Position numbers and translations under genes: made by a program
Source of the DNA: Streptomyces sp. B21-083
Lineage (GTDB): Bacteria > Actinomycetota > Actinomycetes > Streptomycetales > Streptomycetaceae
Assembly (NCBI RefSeq): GCF_036898825.1
Contig: NZ_JARUND010000002.1
Span: forward strand, 2,170,001-2,234,000
DNA length: 64,000 nt
Reading direction: 5' to 3'
The notes under the pieces: model-generated
Told to the model about the DNA's origin: nothing
The model's input: the letters and a program-made list of their open reading frames with translations, nothing else
The model's database searches: none
In this document: in pieces, positions 9,978-20,240 of the stretch
Numbering within the stretch: the first letter of the stretch is position 1
How the letters are laid out: each line of letters starts with the position of its first letter

Positions 9978-10919
9978 ATGCGTGCCGATCGCGTTTTCGC
10001 GTACGGCGCCACCGCCGGACTCCTCGCTGATCTGATCCTGGGCGACCCTCGCCGCGGGCATCCGGTCGCCGCGTTCGGGCGGGCCGCCGGCGCCGTCGAA
10101 CGGCTGCTGTGGCGGGACCACCGCGGGTGGGGCGCGCTGCACACCGCCGTGTGTGTGGGAGGCGCCGTCTCCCTTGCCACGGCGGCCGGTTGCCTCGTAC
10201 GTCCGTCCCGTACCGCCTCCGTCGCGCTCACCGCCGCCGCAACCTGGGCCGTCGTCGGCGGCACCTCCCTCGGCCGAGAGGCGCGCACCGTCGGCCGGTC
10301 GCTGGAGGCCGGGGACATCGAGGGTGCGCGGGAGCGGCTGCCCCATCTGTGCGGACGAGATCCGCAGGCGCTCGACTCCGCCGGGATCGCCCGGGCGGTC
10401 GTCGAGTCCGTAGCCGAGAACACCTCCGACGCCGTGGTGGGCGCGCTGGTCTGGGGCGCCGTGGGTGGCGTGCCCGGGCTGGTCGGGTTCCGGGCCGTCA
10501 ACACCCTTGACGCGATGGTGGGTCACCGGTCGGACCGCTACCGGCGGTACGGGTGGGCCTCCGCCCGGCTGGACGACGTGGCGGGGTGGCCGGGGGCGCG
10601 GCTCACCGCCGCACTGGCCACACTCGCCGGTGGCGATCCCCGCGGGGCCGTACGGGCCTGGCGGGACGACGCGGGCAAGCATCCGAGTCCCAACGCCGGG
10701 CCCGTGGAGGCTTCTTTCGCGGGCGCCCTGGGGGTGCGACTCGGCGGGACCCTGTCCTACGGCGGACGGGTCGAGCACCGGCCGGTGCTGAACCAGGAGG
10801 GGCGTTCCGTGGAGGTTCACGACATCGAGCGGGCCGTACGGCTGTCACGTCGCGTCGGTCTGCTCGCGCTCGGCGTCAGTGTCGCCGCGCGGGCCCTGGT
10901 GAAAGGGCGCACCTCATGA
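9978..10919 (+). CDS. cobD: Adenosylcobinamide-phosphate synthase (CobD/CbiB)
   Basis: 313 aa multi-pass membrane enzyme that attaches the (R)-1-amino-2-propanol phosphate arm to adenosylcobyric acid. Family motifs: [21 protein letters not shown] at the N-terminus, [25 protein letters not shown] in the centre, and [25 protein letters not shown] after it, all highly conserved in CbiB. The start is the ATG at 9978; the frame stays open upstream into the riboswitch but that part is not protein-like. The stop overlaps the cobQ start (ATGA at 10916). First structural gene of the riboswitch operon; CobC, which supplies the arm, is the last gene of operon 2. Confidence 0.93.
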   Translation: MRADRVFAYGATAGLLADLILGDPRRGHPVAAFGRAAGAVERLLWRDHRGWGALHTAVCVGGAVSLATAAGCLVRPSRTASVALTAAATWAVVGGTSLGREARTVGRSLEAGDIEGARERLPHLCGRDPQALDSAGIARAVVESVAENTSDAVVGALVWGAVGGVPGLVGFRAVNTLDAMVGHRSDRYRRYGWASARLDDVAGWPGARLTAALATLAGGDPRGAVRAWRDDAGKHPSPNAGPVEASFAGALGVRLGGTLSYGGRVEHRPVLNQEGRSVEVHDIERAVRLSRRVGLLALGVSVAARALVKGRTS

Positions 10920-12451
10920 CGCACCTCATGGGTGGCGGGGCCCTCGGTGGTGGGCTGCTCGTCGCGGGGACCACCTCCGACGCAGGCAAGAGTGTCGTCA
11001 CCGCCGGGATCTGCCGGTGGCTGGTGCGGCAGGGGGTCAAGGTCGCTCCGTTCAAGGCGCAGAACATGTCCCTCAACTCCTTTGTCACGCGGGAGGGCGC
11101 CGAGATCGGGCGGGCGCAGGCCATGCAGGCGCAGGCGTGCCGGATCGAGCCGACGGCGCTCATGAACCCCGTACTGCTGAAGCCGGGCGGCGATCAGAGC
11201 AGTCAGGTCGTGCTCATGGGGAAGCCCGTGGGGGAGATGAGCGCCCGGGGCTATCACGGGGGGCGACAGCAGCGACTTCTCGGGACCGTGCTGGAGTGCC
11301 TGGCCGAACTGCGGGGCACGTATGACGCGGTGATCTGTGAGGGGGCCGGGAGCCCGGCTGAGATCAACCTCAGGCGGACCGACATCGTCAACATGGGAAT
11401 CGCGCGCAACGCCCGGCTCCCGGTGCTCGTCGTCGGCGACATCGACCGTGGCGGGGTCTTCGCCTCCTTCTTCGGAACGGTCGCCCTGCTGTCTCCCGAG
11501 GACCAGGCGCTCGTCGCCGGGTTCCTCGTGAACAAGTTCCGGGGGGACGTGTCGCTGCTGGAACCCGGGCTCGACATGCTCCTCGGGCTCACCGGACGGC
11601 CGACCTACGGTGTGCTGCCCTTCCGGCACGGGCTCGGTATCGACGAGGAGGACGGGCTGCGGGTCTCGCTGCGGGGGACCGTGCGGGAGTCGAACGTCTC
11701 GCCGCCCGTCGGGGAGGACGTGCTGCGGGTCGCCGTCTGCGCCGTCCCCCTGATGTCCAACTTCACCGACGTCGACGCGCTCGCCGCCGAACCGGGCGTC
11801 GTGGTGCGGTTCGTGGACCGGCCGGAGGAACTGGCCGACGCCGACCTCGTCGTCGTTCCGGGGACGCGCGGGACGGTGAAGGCGCTGGCGTGGCTGCGGG
11901 AGCGTGGGCTCGCCGACGCCATCAACCGCCGTGCCGCCGAGGGGCGGCCCGTGCTCGGTATCTGCGGCGGCTTCCAGATCCTCGGCGAGCACATCGAGGA
12001 CGAAGTCGAGAGCCGGCAAGGCCATGTCACAGGGCTCGGCATCCTTCCCGTAAGGGTGCGGTTCGCCCGCGAGAAGACCCTCACCCGGCCCGTCGGCACC
12101 GCCCTCGGCGAACATGTCGAGGGGTACGAGATCCATCACGGCGTCGCCGAAGTCACCGGCGGGGAACCCTTCTTGGACGGGTGCCGGGTCGGCGGCGTCT
12201 GGGGTACGCACTGGCACGGCTCGCTCGAATCCGACGGGTTCCGGCGGGCGTTCCTGCGCGAGGTGGCCGCCGCCGCGGGCCGCCGCTTCGTGCCGGCCGC
12301 CGACACCTCCTTCGCCGGGTTGCGCGAGGAACAGCTCGACCTGCTCGGCGATCTCGTCGAACAGCACGCGGACACCGACGCGCTCTGGCGACTCATCGAG
12401 TCGGGCGCGCCGCAAGGACTGCCCTTCATTCCACCGGGAGCACCCGCATGA
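10916..12451 (+). CDS. cobQ: Cobyric acid synthase CobQ
   Basis: 511 aa glutamine amidotransferase that amidates side chains b, d, e and g of adenosylcobyrinic acid a,c-diamide. N-terminal dethiobiotin-synthetase-like domain with P-loop [14 protein letters not shown], then [12 protein letters not shown] and [13 protein letters not shown], all typical of CobQ. The C-terminal class I GATase domain has nucleophile Cys in [11 protein letters not shown] and catalytic His in [15 protein letters not shown]. Full length for the family. Overlaps cobD upstream and cobN downstream by 4 nt each, so translation is coupled. Confidence 0.95.
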   Translation: MTHLMGGGALGGGLLVAGTTSDAGKSVVTAGICRWLVRQGVKVAPFKAQNMSLNSFVTREGAEIGRAQAMQAQACRIEPTALMNPVLLKPGGDQSSQVVLMGKPVGEMSARGYHGGRQQRLLGTVLECLAELRGTYDAVICEGAGSPAEINLRRTDIVNMGIARNARLPVLVVGDIDRGGVFASFFGTVALLSPEDQALVAGFLVNKFRGDVSLLEPGLDMLLGLTGRPTYGVLPFRHGLGIDEEDGLRVSLRGTVRESNVSPPVGEDVLRVAVCAVPLMSNFTDVDALAAEPGVVVRFVDRPEELADADLVVVPGTRGTVKALAWLRERGLADAINRRAAEGRPVLGICGGFQILGEHIEDEVESRQGHVTGLGILPVRVRFAREKTLTRPVGTALGEHVEGYEIHHGVAEVTGGEPFLDGCRVGGVWGTHWHGSLESDGFRRAFLREVAAAAGRRFVPAADTSFAGLREEQLDLLGDLVEQHADTDALWRLIESGAPQGLPFIPPGAPA

Positions 12452-15400
12452 GCACAGTGTTGTTGTTGTCGACCGCCGACACGGACCTGCTGGCGGCCCG
12501 GGCCGCCTCCGGTGTCTCGTACCGGATCGGCAATCCGACCCGGGTGGATGTCGCGGAGGAGCTGCCCGCGCTCGTCGAGGGCGCGGACATCGCCGTCGTA
12601 CGGCTGCTGGGCGGCAAACGGGCCTGGGAGGACGGGCTCGCCCATCTCAAGTCGTCCGGTGTGCCGACCGTGCTGCTCGGCGGTGAGGCCGTGCCCGACG
12701 CCGAGTTGATGGCCGAGTCGTCGGTGCCCGCCGGTGTGGTCGCGGAGGCGCTGCGCTATCTGGTCGAGGGCGGGCCCGCCAACCTCGTGGAGATGGCACG
12801 GTTCCTTTCCGACACCGTGCTGCTGACCGGTGAGGGGTTCGTCGAGCCGCAGAAGATGCCCGAGTTCGGGACGCACGGTTCGTACGTGCGGGAGAGCGGC
12901 CGGCCGACCATCGGGGTGCTCTTCTACCGGGCCCACGAGCTCAGCGGCAACACCGGGTTCGTCGACACGCTGTGCGAGGCGATCGAGGCGCGGGGTGCCA
13001 ACGCCCTTCCCGTGTACTGCGGTTCGCTGCGCGGAGCCGACGCGGGACTGTACGAGCTGCTCGCCGGCGCGGACGCCCTGATCGCCACCGTCCTCGCCGC
13101 CGGCGGTACGCATGCCTCGGAGGCGTCGGCCGGGGGTGACGAGGAGGCCTGGGACATCGGGGCGCTCGCCGACCTGAACGTGCCGGTGCTGCAAGGGCTT
13201 TGCCTCACGTCGTCGAGGAGTACGTGGGACGGGTCCGACGCCGCCCTCTCCCCCATGGACGCGGCGATGCAGGTCGCGATCCCCGAGTTCGACGGCCGGC
13301 TGATCACCGTGCCGTTCTCCTTCAAGGAGGACGGCCCAGGCGGCGTTCCGGTGTACGTCGCCGACCCCGAGCGGGCCGCCCGCGTGGCCGGAATCGCCGT
13401 ACGGCACGCCCGGTTGAAGTACAAGCCGAACGCCGAGAAGAAGCTCGCGCTCGTCTTCACCGCCTACCCGACCAAGCACTCGCGCGTCGGCAACGCGGTG
13501 GGCCTCGACACGCCCGCGTCGGCGGTACGGGTGCTGGACGCGCTGCGCGCCGCCGGGTACTCGCTCACCGAATACCCGGACAACGGGGACGAGTTGATCC
13601 ACCGGCTCATCGCGGCCGGCGGTCACGACGTCGAGTGGCTGACCGAGGACCAGTTGGCCGCCGCGCCCGCGCGGGTGCCGCTGGCCGACTATCGGGCGTG
13701 GTTCGACACGCTGGACGGTGAGTTGCGGGACGGGATGCTGGAGACGTGGGGCGAGCCTCCGGGCTCCCTGTACGTCGACGGGGACGACATCGTCCTGGCC
13801 TCCCTCCAGTTCGGGAACGTCGTCGTGATGATCCAGCCGCCGCGCGGCTTCGGCGAGAACCCGATCGCGATCTACCACGACCCCGACATGCCGCCCTCCC
13901 ACCACTACATGGCGGCCTACAGGTGGCTGGAGAATTCTTTTGGCGCGGACGCGGTCGTCCACATGGGCAAGCACGGCACCATGGAATGGCTGCCCGGCAA
14001 GGGACTCGGGCTGAGCAGCGGGTGCGGGCCGGACGCCGTGCTCGGTGAACTCCCCCTCGTCTACCCCTTCATCGTCAACGACCCGGGCGAGGGCACCCAG
14101 GCCAAGCGGCGCGGGCACGCGACGGTCGTCGACCACCTCGTGCCGCCGATGGCGCGCGCGGACACGTACGGCGACCTGGCGAAGCTGGAGCAGCTCCTCG
14201 ACGAGTACGCGCTCGTCTCCGACCTGGACCCGACGAAGGCGCCGGCGGTGCGCGCGCAGATCTGGACGCTGGTCAAGGCGGCCGAGCTGCATCACGACCT
14301 GCATGTGGACGACCAGCCGGACGACGACGCTTTCGACTCGTTCGTCATGCACATCGACGGCTATCTGTGCGAGATCAAGGACGTGCAGATCCGCGACGGG
14401 CTGCACATCCTCGGCGGCGGCCCGGAGGCCGAACCCCGCGTGAACCTCGTCCTGGCGGTGCTGCGCGCCTCGCAGGTGTGGGGTGGCACAGCGAACGCGC
14501 TGCCGGGTCTGCGGGCCTGTCTGGCCGAGCACTTCGGGCTGGTCGAGAAGGCGTTGCTGGCCGAGCCGGGGGCTCCGGTGAAGCTGCCGGTCGAGCTGAC
14601 GGATCTCGTCGAGGGGCCGTCGCGTTCGGCCGCCGACGCGATCGATCTGCTGGAGCAGCTGTGCCGGCGGCTCGCGGAGGGCTTGGAGGAGCGGGCGTGG
14701 GAGGCCGCGACGGTTCCCGCGCTCGTACGGGACGTGCTGGGTGTCGAACTGCCGGACGCCGTCGCGGTGTTGGAGTTCGCCTGCCGCGAGGTGGTGCCCC
14801 GGCTGGCCCGTACGACGGACGAGATCACCCACATCCTCAAGGCACTTGACGGCGGCTACGTCCCGGCGGGGCCCTCGGGATCACCCACGCGCGGACTGGT
14901 GAACGTCCTGCCGACCGGCCGCAACTTCTACTCCGTCGACCCCAAGGCCATTCCGTCCAGGCTGAGTTGGGAGGTCGGACAGGCGCTCGCCGACTCGCTC
15001 GTGCAGCGGTATCTGGCCGACAACGGCGAGTATCCGACGTCCGTCGGCCTGACGGTCTGGGGTACGTCGGCCATGCGGACGCAGGGCGACGACATCGCCG
15101 AGATCCTGGCGCTGCTGGGCTGCCGTCCGGTGTGGGACGACGCGTCGCGGCGGGTGACCGGGTTCGAGGTGGTGCCGGTGGCCGAGCTGGGGCGGCCCCG
15201 GATCGATGTCACGGTCCGTATCTCCGGGTTCTTCCGGGACGCGTTCCCGCACGTGGTCGGGCTGATCGACGACGCGGTGCGGGCGGTCGCGGAACTGGAC
15301 GAACCGGCCGAGTCCAACTTCGTACGGGCCCACGTGGACGCCGACGCGGCGGACCACGGGGACCGGCGGCGGGCGACGGCCCGTATCTTCGGCTCGAAGC

Positions 15401-16104
15401 CGGGGGCTTACGGGGCCGGCCTGCTGCCGTTGATCGACGCACGCAACTGGCGGTCCGACGCCGACCTGGCCGAGGTGTACGCGGTGTGGGGCGGTTACGC
15501 GTACGGGCGCGGGCTGGACGGGCGAGCGGCCCGGGGGGACATGGAGACGGCGTTCCGGCGGATCGCGGTGGCGGCCAAGAACGTCGACACGAGAGAGCAT
15601 GACCTCGTCGACGCCGACGACTACTTCCAGTACCACGGCGGCATGGTCGCGATGGTGCGGCATCTGACAGGGGCGAGCCCTGAGGCGTACGTCGGTGACT
15701 CCGCGACCCCCGACCAGGTGAAGACCCGGACGCTGGGCGAGGAGACGCACCGCGTGTTCCGGGCTCGGGTGGTCAACCCGCGCTGGATGGCGGCGATGCG
15801 GCGACACGGGTACAAGGGTGCGTTCGAGATGGCCGCGACCGTGGACTACCTGTTCGGGTACGACGCGACGGCGGGCGTGGTCGACGACTGGATGTACGAG
15901 AAGTTGTCGGCCGAGTACGTCTTCGACGCCGAGAACCGGGACTTCATGAAGACGTCCAACCCCTGGGCGTTGCGCGGGATCACGGAGCGGCTCCTTGAGG
16001 CCGCCGACCGTGGGTTGTGGGCCGAGCCCGACGCCGACACGATCGAGCGGCTGCGCGCGACCTATCTGGAGCTCGAAGGCGACCTGGAGGGCGACGACAA
16101 GTGA
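12448..16104 (+). CDS. cobN: Cobaltochelatase large subunit CobN
   Basis: 1218 aa, the usual size of the H-subunit that inserts Co(II) into hydrogenobyrinic acid a,c-diamide in the aerobic (late cobalt) route. Recognisable blocks: [58 protein letters not shown] (metal/tetrapyrrole site of the BchH/CobN family), [20 protein letters not shown], and the C-terminal [17 protein letters not shown] overlap with cobQ sets the start; the stop overlaps the GTG of the AAA+ chelatase subunit. The two subunits are expected to work as one ATP-driven complex. Confidence 0.96.
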   Translation: MSTVLLLSTADTDLLAARAASGVSYRIGNPTRVDVAEELPALVEGADIAVVRLLGGKRAWEDGLAHLKSSGVPTVLLGGEAVPDAELMAESSVPAGVVAEALRYLVEGGPANLVEMARFLSDTVLLTGEGFVEPQKMPEFGTHGSYVRESGRPTIGVLFYRAHELSGNTGFVDTLCEAIEARGANALPVYCGSLRGADAGLYELLAGADALIATVLAAGGTHASEASAGGDEEAWDIGALADLNVPVLQGLCLTSSRSTWDGSDAALSPMDAAMQVAIPEFDGRLITVPFSFKEDGPGGVPVYVADPERAARVAGIAVRHARLKYKPNAEKKLALVFTAYPTKHSRVGNAVGLDTPASAVRVLDALRAAGYSLTEYPDNGDELIHRLIAAGGHDVEWLTEDQLAAAPARVPLADYRAWFDTLDGELRDGMLETWGEPPGSLYVDGDDIVLASLQFGNVVVMIQPPRGFGENPIAIYHDPDMPPSHHYMAAYRWLENSFGADAVVHMGKHGTMEWLPGKGLGLSSGCGPDAVLGELPLVYPFIVNDPGEGTQAKRRGHATVVDHLVPPMARADTYGDLAKLEQLLDEYALVSDLDPTKAPAVRAQIWTLVKAAELHHDLHVDDQPDDDAFDSFVMHIDGYLCEIKDVQIRDGLHILGGGPEAEPRVNLVLAVLRASQVWGGTANALPGLRACLAEHFGLVEKALLAEPGAPVKLPVELTDLVEGPSRSAADAIDLLEQLCRRLAEGLEERAWEAATVPALVRDVLGVELPDAVAVLEFACREVVPRLARTTDEITHILKALDGGYVPAGPSGSPTRGLVNVLPTGRNFYSVDPKAIPSRLSWEVGQALADSLVQRYLADNGEYPTSVGLTVWGTSAMRTQGDDIAEILALLGCRPVWDDASRRVTGFEVVPVAELGRPRIDVTVRISGFFRDAFPHVVGLIDDAVRAVAELDEPAESNFVRAHVDADAADHGDRRRATARIFGSKPGAYGAGLLPLIDARNWRSDADLAEVYAVWGGYAYGRGLDGRAARGDMETAFRRIAVAAKNVDTREHDLVDADDYFQYHGGMVAMVRHLTGASPEAYVGDSATPDQVKTRTLGEETHRVFRARVVNPRWMAAMRRHGYKGAFEMAATVDYLFGYDATAGVVDDWMYEKLSAEYVFDAENRDFMKTSNPWALRGITERLLEAADRGLWAEPDADTIERLRATYLELEGDLEGDDK

Positions 16105-18140
16105 GTACCCCCTTTCCGTTCACGGCCGTCGTCGGCCAGGACGATCTGCGGCTCGCGCTGCTGCTGAACGCGGTCTCCCCGGCGGTGGGCGGCGTCCTCG
16201 TGCGCGGCGAGAAGGGCACCGCCAAGTCCACCGCCGTGCGTGCCCTTTCGGTGCTGTTGCCCGGGGTCGACGTCGTCGCCGGGTGTCGGTTCTCGTGTGA
16301 TCCGGGGGCGCCCGATCCGGTCTGCCCGGACGGGCCGCACGAGGGCGGGGCCTACGAGTCCCGGGCTGCCCGGATGGTCGAACTGCCCGTCGGTGCCTCC
16401 GAGGACCGGCTCGTCGGGGCCCTCGACATCGAGCGGGCGCTCTCGGAGGGCGTGAAGTCCTTCGAGCCCGGGCTGCTCGCCGACGCGCATCGCGGGATCC
16501 TGTACGTCGACGAAGTCAACTTGTTGCACGACCACTTGGTCGACCTCTTGCTGGACGCCGCCGCGATGGGCGCCTCCTACGTCGAACGCGAGGGTGTCTC
16601 CGTACGGCATGCGGCGAAGTTCCTGCTCGTCGGGACCATGAACCCGGAGGAGGGTGAGCTGCGACCCCAACTCCTCGACCGGTTCGGGCTGACCGTCGAG
16701 GTCGCGGCCTCGCGGGAGCCCGATCAGCGGGTGGAGGTCGTGCGGCGGCGGCTGGCGTACGACGACGATCCCGCCGGGTTCGCCGCTCGGTGGGCCGACG
16801 AGGAGACCGCCGTACGAGCCCGGATCGTCGCCGCGCGGGAGTTGTTGCCGTCGGTGCGGCTGGGCGACGGGGCGCTCAGGCAGATCGCCGCGACCTGTGC
16901 CGCCTTCGAGGTGGACGGGATGCGCGCCGACATCGTGATGGCGCGGACGGCTGTCGCGCTGGCCGCCTGGGCCGGGCGTACCGACGTGCTCGCGGAGGAT
17001 GTTCGACAGGCCGCGCTGCTCGCTCTGCCTCATCGACGGCGGCGAAATCCCTTTGACGCGCCCGGGCTTGACGAGAACAAGCTCGACGAGACGTTGGAGG
17101 AGTTCGGCGGGCAGGGGTCGGGGGAAGGCGAGGGTGACGACGAGGATCCTGATCCTGATCCCGGGTCGGACGGGCCCGGAGGTGGCGGTGGCCAGGCCCC
17201 TGAGTCCGACGGGCCTCAGGGGGATGACGCCGGCGCGCGGCCCGAGGCCGGGGAGGGCGGGGAGCCGCAGCCGTCGGGGCCCGGTTCCGGCGAGCAGCAG
17301 CCCGTACGGGCGGCCGAGCCCTTCCGTACCAAGGTGCTGAGTGTGCCCGGTGTGGGCGAGGGCGCTGCCGGGCGGCGTTCGCGGGCGCGTACCGAGCGGG
17401 GGCGGACCACGGGGTCCCGACGGCCTCAAGGGGCGCTCACCAAGCTGCACTTGGCGGCCACCGTGCAGGCCGCCGCGCCGCATCAGCGGGCGCGGGGGCG
17501 GGTCGGGCGCGGTCTGGTCGTGCGGCGGGACGATCTGCGGCAGGCCACCCGGGAGGGGCGCGAGGGGAATCTGGTCCTGTTCGTCGTCGATGCCTCCGGG
17601 TCGATGGCGGCCCGGCAGCGGATGAGTGCTGTCAAAGGGGCTGTGCTGTCGTTGTTGCTCGACGCGTATCAGCGGCGGGACAAGGTGGGGCTCGTGACGT
17701 TTCGCGGGGCGGGTGCCGAGGTCGCGTTGCCGCCCACCTCGTCCGTCGACGCTGCCGCGGCTCGGCTGGAGTCGTTGCCCACCGGTGGGCGGACGCCGCT
17801 CGGGGCCGGGCTGCTCAAGGCGCATGACGTGCTGCGGGTCGAGCGGCTCCGGGATCCGGCGCGGCGGGCGCTCGTCGTGGTCGTGACGGACGGGCGGGCC
17901 ACCGGAGGACCCGAGCCGGTCGCGCTCGGGGCACGGGCGGCCCGGTTGTTCGCGGCCGAGGGGATCGCCTCGGTCGTCGTCGACTGTGAGTCGGGGGTCG
18001 TGCGGCTCGGGTTGGCCGCTCAGCTCGCCGGCGACCTGGCGGGTACCGCCGTGACGCTGGATGAGCTGCGGGCCGACTCGATCGCCGGGTTGGTCAGGGA
18101 CGTACAGGGCGACAGGTACAGCAACAGGAGGGCCGCGTAA
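16101..18140 (+). CDS. AAA+/vWA fused chelatase subunit (putative cobaltochelatase partner)
   Basis: 679 aa. Residues 1 to about 330 form a BchI-type AAA+ ATPase: P-loop GEKGTAKST, Walker B GILYVDEVNLL, sensor GTMNPEEGELRPQLLDRFGL. An acidic Pro/Gly/Glu-rich linker (about 330-430) leads to a C-terminal von Willebrand A domain with MIDAS motif DASGSM and later VTDGRATGG. It thus combines the ATPase and integrin-like subunits (I+D, or CobS+CobT functions) in one chain. Directly after CobN with a GTGA overlap, it is the likely motor for cobalt insertion. Automated labels often call it Mg-chelatase; context argues for cobalt. Confidence 0.9.
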   Translation: MSTPFPFTAVVGQDDLRLALLLNAVSPAVGGVLVRGEKGTAKSTAVRALSVLLPGVDVVAGCRFSCDPGAPDPVCPDGPHEGGAYESRAARMVELPVGASEDRLVGALDIERALSEGVKSFEPGLLADAHRGILYVDEVNLLHDHLVDLLLDAAAMGASYVEREGVSVRHAAKFLLVGTMNPEEGELRPQLLDRFGLTVEVAASREPDQRVEVVRRRLAYDDDPAGFAARWADEETAVRARIVAARELLPSVRLGDGALRQIAATCAAFEVDGMRADIVMARTAVALAAWAGRTDVLAEDVRQAALLALPHRRRRNPFDAPGLDENKLDETLEEFGGQGSGEGEGDDEDPDPDPGSDGPGGGGGQAPESDGPQGDDAGARPEAGEGGEPQPSGPGSGEQQPVRAAEPFRTKVLSVPGVGEGAAGRRSRARTERGRTTGSRRPQGALTKLHLAATVQAAAPHQRARGRVGRGLVVRRDDLRQATREGREGNLVLFVVDASGSMAARQRMSAVKGAVLSLLLDAYQRRDKVGLVTFRGAGAEVALPPTSSVDAAAARLESLPTGGRTPLGAGLLKAHDVLRVERLRDPARRALVVVVTDGRATGGPEPVALGARAARLFAAEGIASVVVDCESGVVRLGLAAQLAGDLAGTAVTLDELRADSIAGLVRDVQGDRYSNRRAA

Positions 18141-18739
18141 TGCCTCAGGGACAGCCGAGTGTCGTACCGGAGGACGGTCTGACGACCAGGCAGCGGCGTA
18201 ATCGGCCGCTGGTCGTCGTCCATACCGGGGTCGGGAAGGGCAAGTCGACCGCTGCTTTCGGGCTTGCTCTGCGGGCTTGGAACCAGGGGTGGCCCATCGG
18301 GGTGTTCCAGTTCGTCAAGTCGGCGAAGTGGAAGGTGGGGGAAGAGAACGCGCTTCGGGTGCTGGGGGCCAGCGGGGAGGGCGGCTCCGTCGACTGGCAC
18401 AAGATGGGCGAGGGCTGGTCGTGGGTGCAGCGTGACGCGCAGCTCGACAACGAGGAGAAGGCCCGGGAGGGCTGGGAGCAGGTCAAGCGGGACCTCGCCG
18501 CCGAGACGTACAAGCTGTACGTGCTGGACGAGTTCGCCTATCCCATGCACTGGGGGTGGGTCGATGTCGACGAGGTGGTCTCCGTGCTGCGGGACCGGCC
18601 GGGGACCCAGCATGTGGTGATCACCGGGCGGAACGCGCCGGAGAAGCTGGTCGAGTTCGCGGATCTGGTGACCGACATGTCGAAGGTCAAGCATCCGATG
18701 GACACCGGGCAGAAGGGGCAGCGAGGGATCGAGTGGTGA
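18140..18739 (+). CDS. cobO: Cob(I)yrinic acid a,c-diamide adenosyltransferase CobO
   Basis: 199 aa, CobA/CobO/BtuR family; transfers the 5'-deoxyadenosyl group from ATP to Co(I) corrinoid. P-loop TGVGKGKST at residues 29-37, FVKSAKWKVGEENAL, YVLDEFAYPMHWGWVD (Walker B and substrate loop) and the late motif VITGRNAPEKLVEFADLVTDM are all conserved. Start and previous stop share bases (TAATG at 18138). Followed by cobB after 7 nt. Confidence 0.95.
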   Translation: MPQGQPSVVPEDGLTTRQRRNRPLVVVHTGVGKGKSTAAFGLALRAWNQGWPIGVFQFVKSAKWKVGEENALRVLGASGEGGSVDWHKMGEGWSWVQRDAQLDNEEKAREGWEQVKRDLAAETYKLYVLDEFAYPMHWGWVDVDEVVSVLRDRPGTQHVVITGRNAPEKLVEFADLVTDMSKVKHPMDTGQKGQRGIEW

Positions 18740-18746
18740 CTACGCC

Positions 18747-20240
18747 GTGCTGACTTCATCACCCTCGCCCTCGGCCTCCGTGCCGCGGCTGGTCATCGCC
18801 GCGCCCTCCTCCGGCAGCGGCAAGACCACTGTCGCCACGGGGTTGATGGCCGCGTTCGCCTCGCGGGGGCTCGCCGTGTCTCCGCACAAGGTCGGGCCGG
18901 ACTACATCGACCCCGGGTATCACGCGCTCGCCACCGGGCGGGTGGGGCGGAATCTCGACGCGTACATGTGCGGGCCCGAGTTGGTCGGGCCGCTGTTCCT
19001 GCACGGGGCGCGCGGGTGCGACATCGCCGTGGTCGAGGGTGTGATGGGGCTGTACGACGGGGCCGCGGGCGAGGGGGAACTCGCGTCCACGGCTCAGGTG
19101 GCCAAGTTGCTGCGGGCGCCGGTGGTGCTCGTTGTGGACGCCTCTTCGCAGTCCCGTTCCGTCGCGGCCCTCGTGCACGGGTTCGTGTCGTGGGATCCGG
19201 AGGTGCGGGTCGGGGGCGTGATTCTCAACAAGGTCGCCTCGGACCGGCATGAGGAGATGCTGCGGGAGGCGTTGGAGTCGGTGGGGGTGCCTGTGCTGGG
19301 GGTGCTTCGGAGGGTTCCGCAGGTGGATGTGCCTTCTCGGCATCTGGGGTTGGTGCCTGTTGCCGAGCGGCGGGGGGAGGCGGTGGCCGCTGTCGCGGCT
19401 ATGGCCGCGCAGGTTTTGGACGGGTGTGATCTCGACGCGTTGATGGGGGTGGCTCGGGGGGCGGGGGCGTTGTCGTGTGCGGGGTGGGATGCGGGTGAGG
19501 TCCTGGATTCCTCGTCCCCGCCGCCCCTACCCGTCCCATCCCGTTCCTGGGGGCTGCGCCCCCAGACCCCCGCTCCGGCCCTGAACGGGCCTTGTCCTCA
19601 AGCGCCGGACGGGCTGGAGGTGCCGGGCGGCGCCTCAAAAGTTATCGTCGCTCTTGCCGGCGGAGCCGCCTTCACCTTTTCCTATGCCGAGCATGTCGAG
19701 TTGTTGCGGGCCGCCGGGGCCGAGGTCGTCGTGTTCGATCCGCTTCGGGATGAACGGCTTCCCGAGGGGACACGGGGGATGGTCGTCGGGGGTGGGTTTC
19801 CCGAGGTGTTCGGCGGTGAGTTGTCCGCCAATGAGCCGCTGCGCAAGTCCGTCGCCGCCCTCGCCGAGAGCGGTGCGCCCGTTGCCGCCGAGTGTGCCGG
19901 GCTGCTGTATCTGTGCCGGGAGTTGGACGGGCTGCCCATGTGCGGGGTGCTCGACGCCACCGCCCGGATGAGTGACCGGCTCACCCTCGGCTATCGGGAT
20001 GCCGTGGCTGTGAGTGACAGTTCGCTCGCGGTGGCCGGGACCCGGATGCGGGGGCACGAGTTCCATCGGACCGTCGTCGAGCCCGGCGCGGGTCCCGCTC
20101 CCGCCTGGGGTGTGCGGGGTGCGGAGCGGCGGGTCGAAGGATTTGTACAGCGCGGTGTGCACGCGAGCTATCTGCACACGCACTGGGCGTCGGCGCCCGG
20201 TGTCGCCCGTCGGTTCGTGGAGAGGTGCCTGACGTCATGA
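18747..20240 (+). CDS. cobB: Cobyrinate a,c-diamide synthase CobB with in-frame repeat insertion
   Basis: 497 aa, longer than the usual 450-470. N-terminal ATP-binding domain: P-loop APSSGSGKTT (residues 19-28), HKVGPDYIDPGYH, VEGVMGLYDG. C-terminal GATase domain: GGGFPEVFGGELSAN, nucleophile Cys383 in AAECAGLLYLC, late His in HTHWASAP. It amidates carboxylates a and c of (hydrogeno)cobyrinic acid. Residues 255-291, between the two domains, are encoded by a 110-nt copy of a dispersed non-coding Streptomyces repeat (19509-19618) whose other copy lies at 27813. The insertion keeps the frame and has no stop. GTG start at 18747; overlaps cobI by ATGA. Confidence 0.93.
   Translation: MLTSSPSPSASVPRLVIAAPSSGSGKTTVATGLMAAFASRGLAVSPHKVGPDYIDPGYHALATGRVGRNLDAYMCGPELVGPLFLHGARGCDIAVVEGVMGLYDGAAGEGELASTAQVAKLLRAPVVLVVDASSQSRSVAALVHGFVSWDPEVRVGGVILNKVASDRHEEMLREALESVGVPVLGVLRRVPQVDVPSRHLGLVPVAERRGEAVAAVAAMAAQVLDGCDLDALMGVARGAGALSCAGWDAGEVLDSSSPPPLPVPSRSWGLRPQTPAPALNGPCPQAPDGLEVPGGASKVIVALAGGAAFTFSYAEHVELLRAAGAEVVVFDPLRDERLPEGTRGMVVGGGFPEVFGGELSANEPLRKSVAALAESGAPVAAECAGLLYLCRELDGLPMCGVLDATARMSDRLTLGYRDAVAVSDSSLAVAGTRMRGHEFHRTVVEPGAGPAPAWGVRGAERRVEGFVQRGVHASYLHTHWASAPGVARRFVERCLTS
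19509..19618. repeat. Dispersed palindromic repeat, copy A, inside cobB
   Basis: 110 nt nearly identical to 27813-27917: only a 5-nt CGTTC insertion and about five substitutions separate them. It contains the hairpin CTGGGGGCTGCGCCCCCAG (8-bp stem, 3-nt loop) at 19547-19565 and the tail CTCAAGCGCCGGACGGGCTG, both hallmarks of an abundant intergenic repeat in Streptomyces genomes (recalled). Here it is translated as part of CobB. Confidence 0.85.

Noticed and set aside
12136..14832. 898-codon open frame antisense to cobN
   Set aside because: Shadow of high third-position GC in cobN; His/Arg/Gly-rich low-information product and cobN has all family motifs.
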